Assembly (NCBI GenBank): GCA_007115705.1
Contig: QXEO01000548.1
Span: forward strand, 7,975,024-8,039,023
Length of the DNA: 64,000 bases
DNA from: Dactylis glomerata
Lineage: Eukaryota; Streptophyta; Magnoliopsida; Poales; Poaceae
Direction: 5' to 3'
A program made the position numbers and the translations under genes. How positions within the stretch are numbered: position 1 is the first letter of the stretch; the number at the start of each line of letters is the position of its first letter. Positions 22,327-34,163 of the stretch are shown here, piece by piece. Under the pieces are notes generated by a model, which was not told where the DNA came from, did not search any database, and saw only the letters and a list, made by a program, of their open reading frames with translations.

Positions 22327-22620
22327 GGGCATGTACAATATGGTAGAGAATATGCTAAAAATAAGTGGTATAATGTGTTATCTCTTATTGTTATCCCTAG
22401 TATTAATATAATCAATTAAAAATTATTAGGGAATTATATTGATAAGGGAGGATGTATGGTACAATTCTAAAAATAGTCTTCTCTTATTTTATAAGAGATT
22501 ATTTCTTAGCTAAGGAAAGATAAACCTTCTATTCCTTTATTCCCCTCCTCCAACCTAAGCAAAAAATCAATGTGGCAACCGTAAGAAAAGGTTGATGTCA
22601 CCCCCATTGTGAATCTAGCC
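22327..22620. mobile_element. Possible MITE, diverged ends
   Basis: AT-rich segment with loosely inverted ends (GGGCATGTACAATATGG at the left; the reverse complement of CCATTGTGAATCTAGCC at the right). No clear target-site duplication. Weak. Confidence 0.25.
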
Positions 22621-22693
22621 TTGGCTTTGTCCGTTATATTTCCTTACTAGCAGTCTGTCACATGCTTATATACTCGGGAGCCTAGAACATTTA

Positions 22694-22961
22694 GGGCTCC
22701 TTTCATTCATAAGATTCTCAAAGGATCTCTGTAGGATTGAAATCTTTTATTTCTTTTGTAAAAGCCGTATGATTCATAGGACCATAACCCATGGAAATTA
22801 ATCCCATAGGATGTAAATTTTGTAGGAAAAAATTTAGGTTAGACCTCATAAAATTCAATCGAAGAGAAGTTCTCTTTTCATAGGATTCAACTAGACATGG
22901 CATCTCAAACCTATAAATTTCTTATTCCTACACTTTCCATATCCTATGAATCAAAGATCCC
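22694..22961. mobile_element. Tourist-like (PIF/Harbinger) MITE, 268 bp
   Basis: Imperfect terminal inverted repeats: GGGCTCCTTTCATTCATAAG at the left, and the right end reads GGGATCTTTGATTCATAGG on the minus strand. Flanked by TTA at 22691-22693 and 22962-22964, the 3-bp target site typical of PIF/Harbinger. No transposase; AT-rich interior. Confidence 0.7.
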
Positions 22962-22964
22962 TTA

Positions 22965-25900
22965 TTAGTCGCGACTCGACATCTCTTTCCATATTTGTAT
23001 CATATCATTTAATTATTGTTTTTAGTTTATTTAGTCATTACCTTATTCTTCTTTACCTAGTATATCTTGAAAGCCAATACCTAGTAGATTATTTCCAAAC
23101 ATCCTCTTAGGGGAGAACGCCGTTTGAGTCGGTGACACTTCTAGCCATTGGAAAGGGAATACGCTCATCATTTGCTCTTTGGTTGATATATCATGGGGCA
23201 ATACATTTATTGAAAGGACTACAATAATTCTTGTGCTTGCGGACATTGCTTTCCTACAAGTTATATACAAGGATTCAAAAGAAGCTTGAACCATTGACAT
23301 TGCCAACTTCACGTCTTCAGAGCATTCTATTCTGATTTCTATGATTTTTTTGTATGCGACATGATCTAGCGCTTCCTCAATGTCTGTGCACTACACGGTC
23401 CTTCAGATCTGACTTTATTGGTTGCACAACAAAAATCTACATAAATTTCTTGAAATTTAGATTTTTTTACACATTTGTCAAAGAAACAAAAAATTCTGAT
23501 AGAATGAACTATAAAATATTCTAAATTGCTTGGAAGTTGGTCTATTGAAAAGTTAGTGTAGTTTAGTCCCTAATTTTTTTAATAAAAATATAGGAAAAGG
23601 AATGGAACTATTCAAAATTTATATGATATTGCTTGAATATTCCAAGTGGCCCTCAGGTAGAGAACTAAACTTTCCATTGAGAAGAGTTTTTTTTGCCTTA
23701 AACTCAAAATTGTGATGCCAATGAATATTAGTTTACAAATCTGATGTGTAGAAAGCTCTGTCACCGCTACCTCGTTGATTCATGACAGATCAATGGTTCA
23801 GTGTGATATCTTACATAAACATACTGACAACAAACACAATCACTTCTATAATTAGGCATTGACCAGGGGGGTTCACATGGAGATCATTGCCATTTTGTTT
23901 TTGTTGGTTTTTGCATAGACGTATTCCAGTGAGAACTTTCCACGGAGTAATGATTATTCCAGTAATATAAGATGTGGATGAGATATCATTCCATTCCATT
24001 GAACTAACTATAAACCCCACATTCCCTAAAAAAAACTATAACCCCACATAAACCACAGAGTTCGGAACTTTTAGATAGATGTCCATGCATGCATCTACAT
24101 GTATATTTCTTGCCCTGCTTTTTGGGGAGTCTGTGTTCAGCCATATCAATCAGTCCGGGATCCACACATAAGCAAAAGTTAAGACACCTCTGCCTACTAG
24201 CTAGCAGCTAATGTTGCTCTTATCTAGCTCCATGTTCAAAGTGTTGAACCACCCAAGCTAGCGGCCGGGTTCGTCTCCCCTGGCCTGAGAAAGGAACAGT
24301 GCAAAATGAATGCCATGCCGTGTCATAATCACAAGTGCAAAGTGCAGTTGCTAATATCTTGTTAGAGGATTCCAGGTGAAAGCGCTAACTATAGTTTTTC
24401 AAGTTTTCGTTTTGTAATGGAAAAAAGAGACAGTGCAAAACATTGGCATTATGGGGATCAAAATTAATGTCTCTGTAGTAGAACCCTAAAAGAAAAATCC
24501 AGCGTTTTCATACATCCACTCAATGCACGGCTCACCTTTAAACATTAGAACTAGACAAATATAACCGTCTACTCTCTAAATTGTTCAGATGATTCCATAG
24601 CAGTTATAGATTACACTGCTCCTACGCGTCTAGCACACTTTTAAATTCACAATTTTCAGCAGTGTTTTTTTGGCAAAAATGAAATGAGAGAAACTACCCA
24701 TATGTAAAAATTAAATTTGTTCATATGATTTCTATTTTGATTGTACATGCCCTGACATGCAAATCATCCGAGTTGAGGCAGGAGTTGATAATTCAAGACC
24801 AACATGAGAGGAATCTTAATGGTCTGACATCTGATCCAACCGGCCAGTACTGAATGGAGGGATCGCCCCCAGGAGGGCAGCTTGGGCAAAACCCTAGCCG
24901 CCACCCCTAACATTCCTCCACTACATCTCCTATGACAGGGAAAGGCCCTCCCCGTCACATCGGAAGGCAGGATCTCGTCTCCTTGGCCTTCTGGTGACGA
25001 GATACCGCCGGCTAAAGCACGGTGGCTGCTGACCACATGCGTGGCAGAGTATGGATTTTGGGGCGAAACATTTCTTACTTCAAAAAGTTCATTCGTTGAT
25101 TGTGTTGAGTAAGCTATCAAGGTTGATTGAGACCTTCATTTAAAGGACAAAATCTAAAGTCGATTGATCTTCGAGGCATCAAGGTGAAGGTCTCCCTTTA
25201 TTTACTTCTCGTCGTAGCATTAAAGAACGTGAAATTTGGTTAAACCTTCACTTAGTTACTTACTATGAATTGTATTAACAGATCCAAACTTTGAACCGGC
25301 ACAATGCTGTAAATATATGAAGATTTTCCATTTATCTATCCATCATTTTTTTGACAGGATCTATCCATCAATTATAATGTTTATATTTGTATAATTTCCT
25401 GTGATTTCCATCCCCTTATCAAGAACGTGCGTGGAGGTTGCGGAGTGGCCCGACGGTTCTCCTCCCGCCGAAACAAGGGTGGACCTTATTCCTGTGCACA
25501 ATAGCTCCACTACCTTCACATCTTCACTCATTTCTCGCCCATCACCTATCTGTTTGTTCCTCTCCTTTTGTTGGGAGAATTATAGCCTGACCCAAAGCTA
25601 GCTGTGGCTGGACTAGATCTCTCCCAATAAACTGCTGCGCATGTCCTATGCTGGTGTAACCGAGTGCAGCACTGTCCTGCTTGACTGTTCATCGACCTCG
25701 ATGTGGCATGGTACTACCATCCATGTCCTTTTCGGCTAGACAACCCTAGAGATCTTGGGCGTTGGTGTCAGGATCGGAATCCTAGGTAGTCCTACTATCT
25801 GTATCCGGTCTCAGACACGATCGGTATCATACGAGTGGCATAGTATTAGGGCATCCCAGCCGTCCCAGATGGCATCCGGGCATCCGGCAAATGCATCGTA

Positions 25901-26194
25901 CAAGTTTATTGTGATGCGTTCATACATGACATTATCTTTGGGGCGTGCTTGCCCATCCGCGCCACAAACGGCATTCTAATCCCTATTTTTTGTATTTTTT
26001 AAATAAATGAAACTACATCACACATAATATAAGAAAATTTATAATAGTTAGAAAATTGATAGTGTGATTTGACAAAAAGACAGAAATAAATCTATAAGTA
26101 CAATTCAAATAAAACAAAGACAACTCCATCTAGCCTCCGAATCACTCTACAAGATCATTTTGTAGTTGCGTATGAGTCTCGGATTTCTGCGTGC
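22965..26194. other. Unclassified intergenic DNA
   Basis: About 3.2 kb without a recognised gene. Short frames occur at 23043-23312 and 24764-25120 (minus strand), but they have no motif and no supporting structure. A GC-richer patch at about 24840-25080 and segments at 25400-25980 may be old repeat fragments. Confidence 0.5.
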
Positions 26195-26440
26195 CACTAC
26201 TAGAAAAACTGTTTTTAACGACGATATATATGGTCGTTAAAAGTGATTTTTTGGTCGTTAAAGTTCATTAACGATCATAATCCGGTGGTCGTTAGTTGTC
26301 GTTATAGGCTCCGTCGTTAAAAGTAATAACGACCAGATAATTTTGTTGGTCGTTATTTTTCTAACGACGACACGGCATGTGGTCGTAAAAATTATTAGGC
26401 AACAACGACCACATTTCTGGTATTAACGACAACATCCGTC
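26195..26440 (+). mobile_element. CACTA-type transposon terminus
   Basis: Starts CACTACTAGAAAAACTG, a typical terminal repeat of grass CACTA elements. It is followed by clustered subterminal motifs GGTCGTTA/TAACGACC in both orientations up to about 26430. The element should extend to the right, but no matching inverted end (CTAGTAGTG) was found before 57646. Transposase is not seen. Confidence 0.6.
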
Positions 26441-26819
26441 ATCACGATAAATATTTTTGTGCTCCCTGAATATCGCTAATGGTCACATTTTATTTTTACC
26501 TCCACGTTTGCAGCGCACGAGCGGCCACATTTGTTCTAACACATGGCACATGATATGTTATTCATATTCCTTTCTCCATGACATAATACATGCTGATATA
26601 TTTTATTTATTCAATCATAGTCTCCATACATTTACATATCCGACGTAGATATGACTATTCTAAATAAACTCCACATACAAAATTCTATTACTAGAAGGAA
26701 TGTGCTCGCCAACCATCTTTGTTCTGTGTCACTTTTCTCAAGCGTCCTTTTGAATCCTGCATCATACAAAAAGTAAATACTCGCTAATGTCTAGTTTTGA
26801 TCAATGATTAAGTAAGATA

Positions 26820-27221
26820 TAGCGAGTACAATTGTATACACAGAAGAGCGAGTACAAGTAGAGGTGCATACAAGTCTAAGTACAAGTATAGGTGCACACA
26901 AGATTGTGTAAGTACAGATACACACAAGTCTGAGTATAAATACAGGTGCATATAAAACCGAGTAAGTATAGGTGGACACAAACCTGAGTATAAGGACGTA
27001 TGCACACATCCGAGTACAAATACAGGCAGGGGTGGATCCAGAGCAAAATCTACCCAAGGTCACCGTACAAGTCACACATATATTCACTTAGAGTTGGAAT
27101 GTCATCCACTATAAATATACAAAAAATAGCAATGAAAATAAATTTTACCTGGTGTCTTTAGACACTTGCTAGCATAAGCTAGATACGCCCGTGAGTACAG
27201 GTGCACACAAAACCAAATACA
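26820..27221. repeat. Degenerate minisatellite, unit about 28 bp
   Basis: Seven or so imperfect units resembling AGTACAAGTATAGGTGCACA follow one another from about 26820 to 27035. Another unit lies at about 27190-27221, after an unrelated gap. Element G inserted at its right edge. Confidence 0.6.
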
Positions 27222-27226
27222 GCTGC

Positions 27227-27673
27227 TGTCGAGAGTTAACTCGACAAATGTCCTAGATGAGGGACTTAGGATCGGGGGAAGAGCAACGACTAGAGATTCC
27301 GGGATCGAGATTGGCACACGACGTACCCAGGTTCACGTCCCCGCGGTAGAGGATCGCTACATCCTGCTAGCAATCTAGTATATGATCACAATGGTGTTTA
27401 CATGGAGCCGCCGTAGGCGGAGTTTTGTATCTATTCTATGTCTAATCTATCTTGTATGCTATGTGGTATCTTGAGTTCTCCCTCTAGGGGCGCCCCTGTC
27501 TGGCTTTATATATGCAACCGGGCAAGAGTTTATAAGTGTCTAGTCGAATACGGATTAGAACCTTCCTTCTTCATCTCAAAGTCAATCTTTGAGTCCTTGT
27601 TCCACTCCACCTCCATAATGGGCCGGACCCGGTATACTAATCCGTGGATACCCGAAGAGCATACCCATGTCAG
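27227..27673 (-). repeat. 3' LTR of element G
   Basis: TGTCGAGAGTTAACTCGACA..CATGTCA; the first 20 bases are themselves nearly palindromic. Directly followed by the reverse polypurine tract (AGCCCCCGAG at 27676-27685). Confidence 0.88.
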
Positions 27674-28814
27674 TAGCCCCCGAGACTCAATTCGAGCTGC
27701 AGACTCGGGTTGAGTCTCAAAACTTCAATCTTTGACTTCTTTCAATCTTCGACTTCTTCAATTTTCGACTGCATCAAACTTCAACTTCTTAAAAACTTTC
27801 ATTTCTTCAATTTTCGACTTCAATTCTTCGACTTCCTGAAATCTTCGGGTTCTTGAATCTGCTCTCTAGATGGGAGTGAAATTTCGAGTTTATTTCTGGT
27901 GCTTGCCACCGACAATGGACTCGAAATTTTCTTCCTCGCTCTTCATTGATGATCTTCTCGAAGTAATTCTTCATTGGGTGCGCGACCAGCGCTCCCGATG
28001 GGAGTAGCCCCCGAGGCTATGGTCGGGTACTTGTAGTCGATCATAGACTCAAGTTGTACTACTCGAAGAAATTCAGCTCCTGCAGAAAATATGAATAATT
28101 GTGAAATACTTTGTCTCTCGAAGAAATATTGCGTTTGCATATTGTAATGATGATGTAGTATGTAAAATAAAAACTCAATGTTTTTTGTGCAATTTTATTG
28201 CTCGTACGTAAGACCCTTTCGTTAGCCTGATACACTTCACGGCTCGATCAGCTACTCAGGTCAGACGTAATGTGACGCGTTTGCCGCATCTGAATTTCAA
28301 GATACTTGCTAAGCCTTTTTCGTTAGCCTGACGCCCAAGGTTTGTGCCTTGTCAACCATTAGTTGAGCTTCTACGACTGTAAACTAAATTGTCAAGTATT
28401 CGACAAGGAACGCCAGCTACTAGGGCTTTCACAATTTTTTCCGAAGTCAATGATATGCAAGATGATTTTTCATGGCGGAGCCCCCGAGTGTCGAGTGCGG
28501 CAAAAGTAAATGATAATCGATTCTTGGAAGAGAAAAACTTAGCTTTTATCGGGCTCGGCGTGGTCGGCGCGGCGTAGTCGACGATGACGTAGTCGAGTTG
28601 TTGTCGTAGAATCACAATCATGATCGGAGACAAAGTTGTTGTCGTAGAATCACAACCACGATCGGAGGCGAAGTTGTTGTCAAGCCCCCGAGCGCTGTTG
28701 GGATCGTCGCGTTGTCGATGTCGACGAAATCGTAGGTCTTGAGCGTAAGTTTCCGCACTCTGGGGCGAGTTAATGTTGAGCCCCTGAGCGTTGCTGATAG
28801 TTTGTGCGAGTGCG
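27674..28814 (-). other. Internal 3' region of element G with repeated PPT-like motifs
   Basis: Noncoding. Minus-strand CTCGGGGGCT occurs next to the LTR (27676-27685) and again at 28006-28015, 28479-28488 and 28683-28692, with a one-base variant at 28779-28788. Confidence 0.65.
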
Positions 28815-30434
28815 TGCTTGTTGCGTGGTAAATGACCAGCCCGTTGGGAACCCCAAGAGGAAGGTGTGATGAATATAGCAGCAAATTTTCCCTCAGTTAA
28901 GAAACCAAGGTTTATCGTTCTTGGAGAGGAGAGACAAACGACTGAAGGTGATGCAGACTGGCTTAATAGCACTCCAACAAGGGCGCCGTTTAACGATACT
29001 TGTTGACTCGTCTTTGGCCAGTAGCAACGCGGAACCTGCACACACACAACCAAATACTTTGTTCCCAACTTACGATGAAGTTGTCAATCTCACCGGTTTG
29101 CTTGAAACAAAGGTTATGAGCGTATCGAGTGGTAAACAGTGAAAGTATGCGAGTAAAGTAAACAGGTGATAGCAATATGATGGAAATAGGACCGGAGTCC
29201 ACAGTTCACTAGTGGTGTCTCTCCATAAGATAAATAACACATGCTGGGTAAACAAATTACAGTTGGGCAATTGATAGAATAAAGATAAACGTGATATGTC
29301 AAGAAGATCACTATGCGATTTAATCTGGGCATTACAACAAAATACATAGACCGCCATCCAACTGCATCTATGACTAATAATCCACTCACGGGGATATCGT
29401 CCGAACACCCCATGAGTATTAAGTTGCGAACAACAGATAATTGCATTAAGCAAAGTGTATAATGTAAACAAAGCATATGCCCTTGAGCATATGAATGTTG
29501 TTTTCTTCCTAGTAGCAACAGCACATCTACAACCTTAGAGGTTTCGGTCACTCCCCCACGTTAAATAGAGGCATGAACCCACTATCGAGCATAAATACCC
29601 ACTCTTGGAGTCACTAGCAACTACTCGGCCAAGATAGCTACTAACAACGGAGAGCATGCAAGATCATAAACAACATAGAGATAACATAAGATATATTTCA
29701 GTATAGCAACTCAATCATAACATCAATATTCATCGGATCCCAACAAACCAAACATGTAGAATTACATAACGGTGGTCTCAATCATGTAGGGCAGCTCATG
29801 AGATCTAAACATGAAGCACGTGGTGGAGGAGACAACCATCTAGCTACTGCTATGGACCCATATTCCAAGGTAGACTACTCACTCATCGCTCCGGAGGCAA
29901 GCATGGCGATGAAGAGGACCTCCGGTGGCGATTCCCCTCTCCGGCAGGGTGCCGGGAAGAGCTTCTGGACCCTCCCGATCTTGGGTCGACTACGGCGACG
30001 GATCGTGATGTGTTTCTGGAAAATTGTTCGGTACTTAGGTTTTTCCCGTCGGGGGTCTTTATAGGCGAAGGGGCATCGCTAGAAGTGGACCCAGGTGGCC
30101 TCACACCAGGGCGGCGCGGCCAGGGCCTGGGCCACGCCAGCCTGGTGTGAGGGCCCCTGATGGCCCCACTCCTACTCCTCTTCGGATCTCTGGAAGCTCC
30201 CGGGCAAAATAAGACTTCAGGAACTTGTTTCGTCCAATTCCGAGAATATTTCCTGTGTATCACTTCTGAAACACAAAAATAGCAGAAAACATGGAACTGG
30301 CACTGTGGCGACTTGTTAATAGGTTAGTTCTAGAAAATGCATAAAAGTGCCACGAAGTGTAACGAAACATTAGGCAAATGGTGTAAAAACAAGCATGGAG
30401 CATCAAAAATTATAGATACGTTGGAGACGTATCA
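28815..30434 (-). repeat. 3' LTR of element D (1620 bp)
   Basis: Plus-strand start TGCTTGTTGCGTGG, end GACGTATCA. TATA box about 30057-30064. One copy of the 18-bp tandem unit (29149-29166), where the 5' LTR has two. Imperfect GC palindrome about 30112-30140. Confidence 0.92.
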
Positions 30435-31590
30435 AGCATCCCCAAGCTTAACTCCTGCTCGTCCTCGAGTAGGTAAGTGATACCAAAAGAATAATTTTTG
30501 AGGTGACATGCACCTACACAATCTTGATCATATATGTAAGCATTTGTGAGCTAGGATCATATGAACTTAAAACATGGGCATTAAAGATATAATCTTGATA
30601 ATAAGAACTTAGCAACCATGTTATAAACATGAAAATGAACACAAACAAAAGATCATGAAAATGAAACAATGAAAGTCAAACGTGTGTTCAAATCATAAGG
30701 AAAAACATACAAATGGTTTTCAGCTTGTCCTTCATAGAGAGCAAAACATAAATGCATAGGACACCTTCAAGTTTAAGAGGGTGACTAGTTACAAATAATT
30801 TGAGAACAAGTGAAACCAACAATATGAATCAATCAATAAAAACTTTGAGACAATGCACATTATACTAAGAATGACAACTATGCTCTCTTAATGGTGCATA
30901 AAGATAGAAGGTGGTGACTCAACATAAAAGTAAAAGAAAGGCCCTTCGCGGAGGGAAGCAGTGATTGCAAGTTTTATAACCTTCAAAAATTATGTTACTT
31001 ACCGGCTTTGAGCTCTCATTGCCCCCATCATAAGCATCTTGAATGGTTAAAGTTAATGCGAGAAAAATTATGATGCATATGCTTGACAAATCATAAGTTG
31101 AAAACCTCGTGTCCCGTGAATACGAGTACCCAAACCTCATGCTACTTTACTTAGAGTCCCAAGCAAGGCTCTTGTCATTGTAAGTATATGCATATCATTC
31201 AGAACCGCCAACGGGGTACCTCCGTGCCCGATGACATGGAACAAGCCCACATCAAAATGACAGGACAAGCAGACAATGAACACCTCGACATCTCTTTTAT
31301 TTACCATTTGTTTAGCTTTTTATTTTGAGATGCGTCGTCGAATGTCCACTATGGGTATGCTGCAAATTTCCACCATGAATTATGCATGGCTTAGATTGGC
31401 GGCCCAGGTGTTTCCCTAACACATATACAAACTCCATGATCCCCACAAGATTCCCAATTCATTTCACACTACGGGCATCCATAAACAAAAGATCACGATA
31501 TCAACTCAAAAGAGAAGTGCAGTGTTGAAAGCTTGCCCATGACTGCATGGCTGGGCTAGTCTCCAACTTACAACTTGTAAGCATAACAAC
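30435..31590 (-). other. Element D 3' UTR, first block
   Basis: Noncoding chassis DNA starting with the reverse polypurine tract (AGCATCCCCAAGCTTAA). It matches C about 49370-50526 and B 5000-6155. Ends at F's left TSD. Confidence 0.8.
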
Positions 31591-34149
31591 TGAAAGGACG
31601 AGATGTCGCCTAGAGGGGGGGGGTGAATTGGCGTTTTAAAAACTATTACGGATTTGGCTTGTAAGAATGCGGAATTAAACTAACGTTTATTTTACAAGCA
31701 TAAAACTTAAATAAGCTAGGCTCAACTAAGTGCACCAACAACAACTAGAGCTAAGCAAGATAGCACAAGATATAATTCACAAGTGATAAACAAGATATAA
31801 GTACTTCAAGCACGATGGCTATCACAAGGAAATAAACTCGGGTATAGAGATAACCGAGGCACGCGGAGACGAAGATGTATCCCGATGTTCACTTACATAA
31901 AGTAAGCTAATCACCGTTGGAGAGATGCGGGTAACCACGAAGGCCCCCGAACGCCACGAAGCCTCACCTTCTTCTCCGAGCCCCCCACGAAGCTAGGGAC
32001 CCCTTCTTATGGTTAGCTTTTCCTCCACTCCGGAGATGGCAAGCTCCACAACCACTTCACAACTCCCACGAAGGGGAAGCCCGGGCCTCTTCACAATCTT
32101 CCACGAAGAGGTCACCGAGGCACCAACCGCCAAGCCAACTAGGAGGTCACCCTCCAAGAGTAACAAGCTCACGGTCTCTCACTCGAACAAATCGTAATGG
32201 AGAGCTCAACACTATGCAAGGGTGCAAAGCAAGAACACAAGGGGAAGTGCTCAAATCCTTCTCTCTCAAATCCCACCAAGGCAACAAATGCTATGGAGGA
32301 GTTAGAGAGGAAGAACAAGGGTGGAGGTCAACCAATGACCCCAAGATCTTGATTCAAAGGATTCCCCTCACTTAGAGGAGGAATGAATTGGTGGAGATTG
32401 TAGATCAAGATCTCCTCTACCAAATCCCTCAAAAATATGCAAGAATCGTTGGAGGGAAGAGGAAGGGAGCAAGCTCAAGAGAGTCAACAATGGAGGTGAG
32501 AGGAATGCTCAAGAACACACTAGGAACCCTAGAAAACCATTGGGGAAGAAGCCCCTTTTATATGGAAAGCCAAATATGGCCGTTGGGGTCATTTCCCACT
32601 TGTTCGGGTGATTTCCGGTCCAAAACCCGGTCCAACCGGACCTAAATCCAAAAATACAAGAAAACAGTTCTGCAACATTTCGGTTGATTTCCGGTTGAAT
32701 TTCCGGTTCAATCCGAGTTCGGAACCGGCAGAAAATAGCCTCACGAAAAATGTGATAACTTTCACATTCGGACTCCGATTTTAGCAAACTTGGACTTTTT
32801 GAAAAGCTAAGAAAAATATCTATCAAATGAACCACATAAAGCCCAAGAATTAGTAAGAGGTAAAAAATCAAATAAGGAGAGGTGAGAACCTCCCATAGGA
32901 AAGAACCGGTAAAACCTCCAAACCCAAAAACGCAATAAGAGATGCATATGAAATCCGTTTTCAATAAACTTGGACTTGTTGGAAAGCTAACAACAAGATC
33001 AAGAACCTCACATGGATAAACACCAAGAAGCACCAAAGTAGGAAGATGCAATGTATGCAAAGGATTGAGCTCCCTAAGACGATGTGATCAAGTTGCCCAA
33101 CCGAAAGCCCCTCTTGATAGTGCGGCTATCTATCCTATAATCCGGTCTCCCAACAAACACCTTGAGACCGGTAAAAGGAAAACCTAGCAAGGACAAACCT
33201 TTGCCTTGCGGACCCCGCTTGAGCTTGATGATGATGCTTCATGCTTCCGTCAAGCCGGAATGCTTCACTTGATCATTGTTGCTTCGTGAAGACTTCCAAT
33301 ATGCTCCCCCATACACCACTATGGGATACCTTCACTAAGGCATGTCTTCACAATTCCATTATCACCAAATAGATGACAATCTTCAAGAATATGATCTTCT
33401 CGAGATGCTTATCTTGAAACTTGCACTTTGCAACCTTGATGGCAACCACCACTTGATGTCATCCTTTCATGGTCTATATGAAATCTCACTAGTGATGCAT
33501 ATCCATGACATAATACCTAACCCACATAGACAACACAAACATACATATGTAATGGGTTAGTTCACAAAGCATAATTGACAAACCATACCATACCACAAGA
33601 CCGATTGGTCCCATGTGACACATTCCTTATGCTTCATGTGTTGACCAAACTAGAATCCAATCTTTGATCTTTGCCTTGGTCAACCTTGAATCTTCTCATG
33701 CTCTATCACAATATCTTGAGCCACATAAAGAATTCTTCATTTGATTGCATGCTCTAGGTATTAGTCAATCATATCTCAACTCATGAGACCATCATGACCT
33801 CAACATAGAGCCATATCTTGAATTCTTCTCATGTAACCAAACTCTCAAGATCTTGAGACTCCTTGGCTTAACACATAAGCTAGAGCATGGATTGCATGAG
33901 TTCTACACAAGAACTACATCTTTATTTCTTCTTCTTGATCATAATGAATTCATCTCTTCTATTCGATGATCTTGATGCCAATACTTAAGATAAATCTTTA
34001 TCTTCATGGCATCCAAGCCTTGAATCCAACACATGGACTTCAAGCAATTCCTATGAACAATTCCTTCATAAAAAGCTCAATGGGAACATTAGTCCATAGG
34101 GATTGTCATTAATTACCAAAAACACACTTAGGGGCAATTTACCCTTACA
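31591..34149 (-). repeat. 3' LTR of element F (2559 bp)
   Basis: Plus-strand TGAAAGGACGAGATGTCG..CCCTTACA. A C/G-run (GAGGGGGGGGG) lies near its left end. No gene is supported within it. Confidence 0.93.
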
Positions 34150-34163
34150 ATCTCCCCCATTTT
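34150..34163 (-). other. Polypurine tract of element F
   Basis: Minus-strand AAAATGGGGGAGAT directly before the 3' LTR. Confidence 0.75.

Noticed and set aside
24764..25120. 118-codon minus-strand frame as a possible host gene
   Set aside because: No recognisable domain, no intron or promoter context, embedded in unclassified intergenic DNA.
26820..27035. CRISPR-like array
   Set aside because: Units are degenerate and adjacent without unique spacers, in a plant nuclear context; a minisatellite.
32509..33060. Frames inside the LTRs of element F (also 41083-41475)
   Set aside because: They occur in both LTRs at equivalent places and show no domain; LTR DNA, not a captured gene.
31591..34149. 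F's left LTR as a solo LTR
   Set aside because: A partner of equal length at 40006-42564, shared TSD ACAAC, primer site and polypurine tract show one complete element.
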